From: Aliiroseovarius pelagivivens | GTDB taxonomy: Bacteria; Pseudomonadota; Alphaproteobacteria; Rhodobacterales; Rhodobacteraceae | Assembly (NCBI RefSeq): GCF_900302485.1 | Contig: NZ_OMOI01000002.1 | Location: 186,001-250,000, forward strand | Direction of reading: 5' to 3' | DNA: 64,000 nucleotides | Shown here: one piece after another, positions 63,594-64,000 of the stretch | Position numbering within the stretch: the first letter of the stretch is position 1 | Layout of the letters: each line of letters opens with the position of its first letter | The notes under the pieces: model-generated | Told to the model about the DNA's origin: nothing | Database searches by the model: none | The model's input: the letters and a program-made list of their open reading frames with translations, nothing else | Made by a program: the position numbers and the translations under genes

Positions 63594-64000
63594 TTAACTG
63601 GGCCGAACGCCCCGTTGCGCAGCTTTCAACGCGACGGGCAATACTTCGTGCCCAAAATCGGAAAGCTGGCTCCAAAGATCGTTCAGGGTCGCTTTGCTGT
63701 TCTTAGGATCACGGTAGATGCGGATCTCAAGATCTGTGACCAGACGATTGTCCACGATGGTCAAGACACCCTCATCTATTTCGGGTTGGCACAGGCTAAG
63801 CGGCAGCCATCCCATCCCGAACCCTTCAAGGATCATCGCTTTTACACTGTTCGCCAGCGCGTTTTGGTTCACGACAAAGACTTTTCGTGGGCTGACAATC
63901 TGTTCCACCACGAATTCCTGCACCGATCGCAGCGCCGAAACAGCTCCGTAGGACAGTAGCGGCATCGCGTCTTTCGCCGTTTCACTAAACGTGAATTCCG
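63594..64000 (-). CDS. LysR family transcriptional regulator, C-terminal part (5' end outside window)
   Basis: The frame runs in from the window edge to TAA at 63594-63596, giving about 134 residues with no start inside. The text around LANSVKAMILEGFGMGWLPLSLCQPEIDEGVLTIV is the second half of a LysR effector domain, where the GxGxGxLP pattern marks the end of a binding-fold lobe. The helix-turn-helix lies outside the window. The target is not known; about 100 bp separate it from the head-spike operon, on the same strand. Confidence 0.8.
   Translation of the reverse strand, partial: EFTFSETAKDAMPLLSYGAVSALRSVQEFVVEQIVSPRKVFVVNQNALANSVKAMILEGFGMGWLPLSLCQPEIDEGVLTIVDNRLVTDLEIRIYRDPKNSKATLNDLWSQLSDFGHEVLPVALKAAQRGVRPS

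Overview
The window looks like a chromosomal segment of a marine alphaproteobacterium of the order Rhodobacterales (Roseobacter group). The basis is high GC, Tat-exported transporter binding proteins, TRAP transporters, a TmpAB pair, a purine/ureide pathway, an energy-coupling-factor (ECF) biotin transporter, and head-spike genes typical of the Rhodobacterales gene transfer agent. No search was run, so all names rest on motifs and family recall.

Layout. 0-4.2 kb: end of an acyl-CoA dehydrogenase, a CoA transferase, tRNA-Arg(ACG), a BadF-type sugar kinase, a fragment of an amidohydrolase and a glycerate kinase. 4.2-8.5 kb: PHA depolymerase/synthase pair, MarR regulator, YceI and cytochrome b561. 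8.6-23.1 kb: a long leftward block with a polyamine-type ABC transporter, DMT exporter, Fe-alcohol dehydrogenase, aldehyde dehydrogenase, glutamine-synthetase-like ligase, TRAP transporter and N-formylglutamate amidohydrolase-like enzyme, facing a divergent RpiR regulator. This reads as uptake and gamma-glutamylation-type breakdown of an amine or amino alcohol.

23.1-30 kb: the most unusual part. Four CCCCA-type repeats precede three tandem genes: a papain-like protease joined to a degenerate alpha/beta-hydrolase-like region, an 1145-residue protein joining SGNH hydrolase, caspase-like and M15 peptidase modules to an unknown C-terminal domain, and a multi-pass membrane protein of unknown family. 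I do not recognise this as a described system.

30-35.2 kb: hydroxyproline epimerase and D-amino-acid dehydrogenase, msrB-msrA and SelO. 35.2-39.7 kb: a quiet region, a LuxR/hydrolase-like fusion regulator, GAPDH and ureidoglycine aminohydrolase. 39.8-44 kb: a YnjF-YnjB-YnjC-YnjD-like transporter operon. 44-47.8 kb: an ECF cobalt/nickel transporter behind a cobalamin riboswitch. 47.9-50.3 kb: uraH, a PuuE-UraD fusion and allA, which with allE at 39 kb cover much of the route from hydroxyisourate to glyoxylate. 50.3-54.5 kb: an RTX serralysin, then tmpB-tmpA with a divergent LysR regulator. 54.6-58.8 kb: bioMNY, a phosphonate-monoester-hydrolase-like sulfatase-fold enzyme and a haloacid dehalogenase. 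58.9-64 kb: ilvD, a UDP-glucuronate epimerase-like gene, a three-gene set including homologues of the gene transfer agent head spike base and fiber, and a partial LysR gene.

Many neighbours share 4-bp ATGA overlaps, which supports the start choices and the operon assignments given below.
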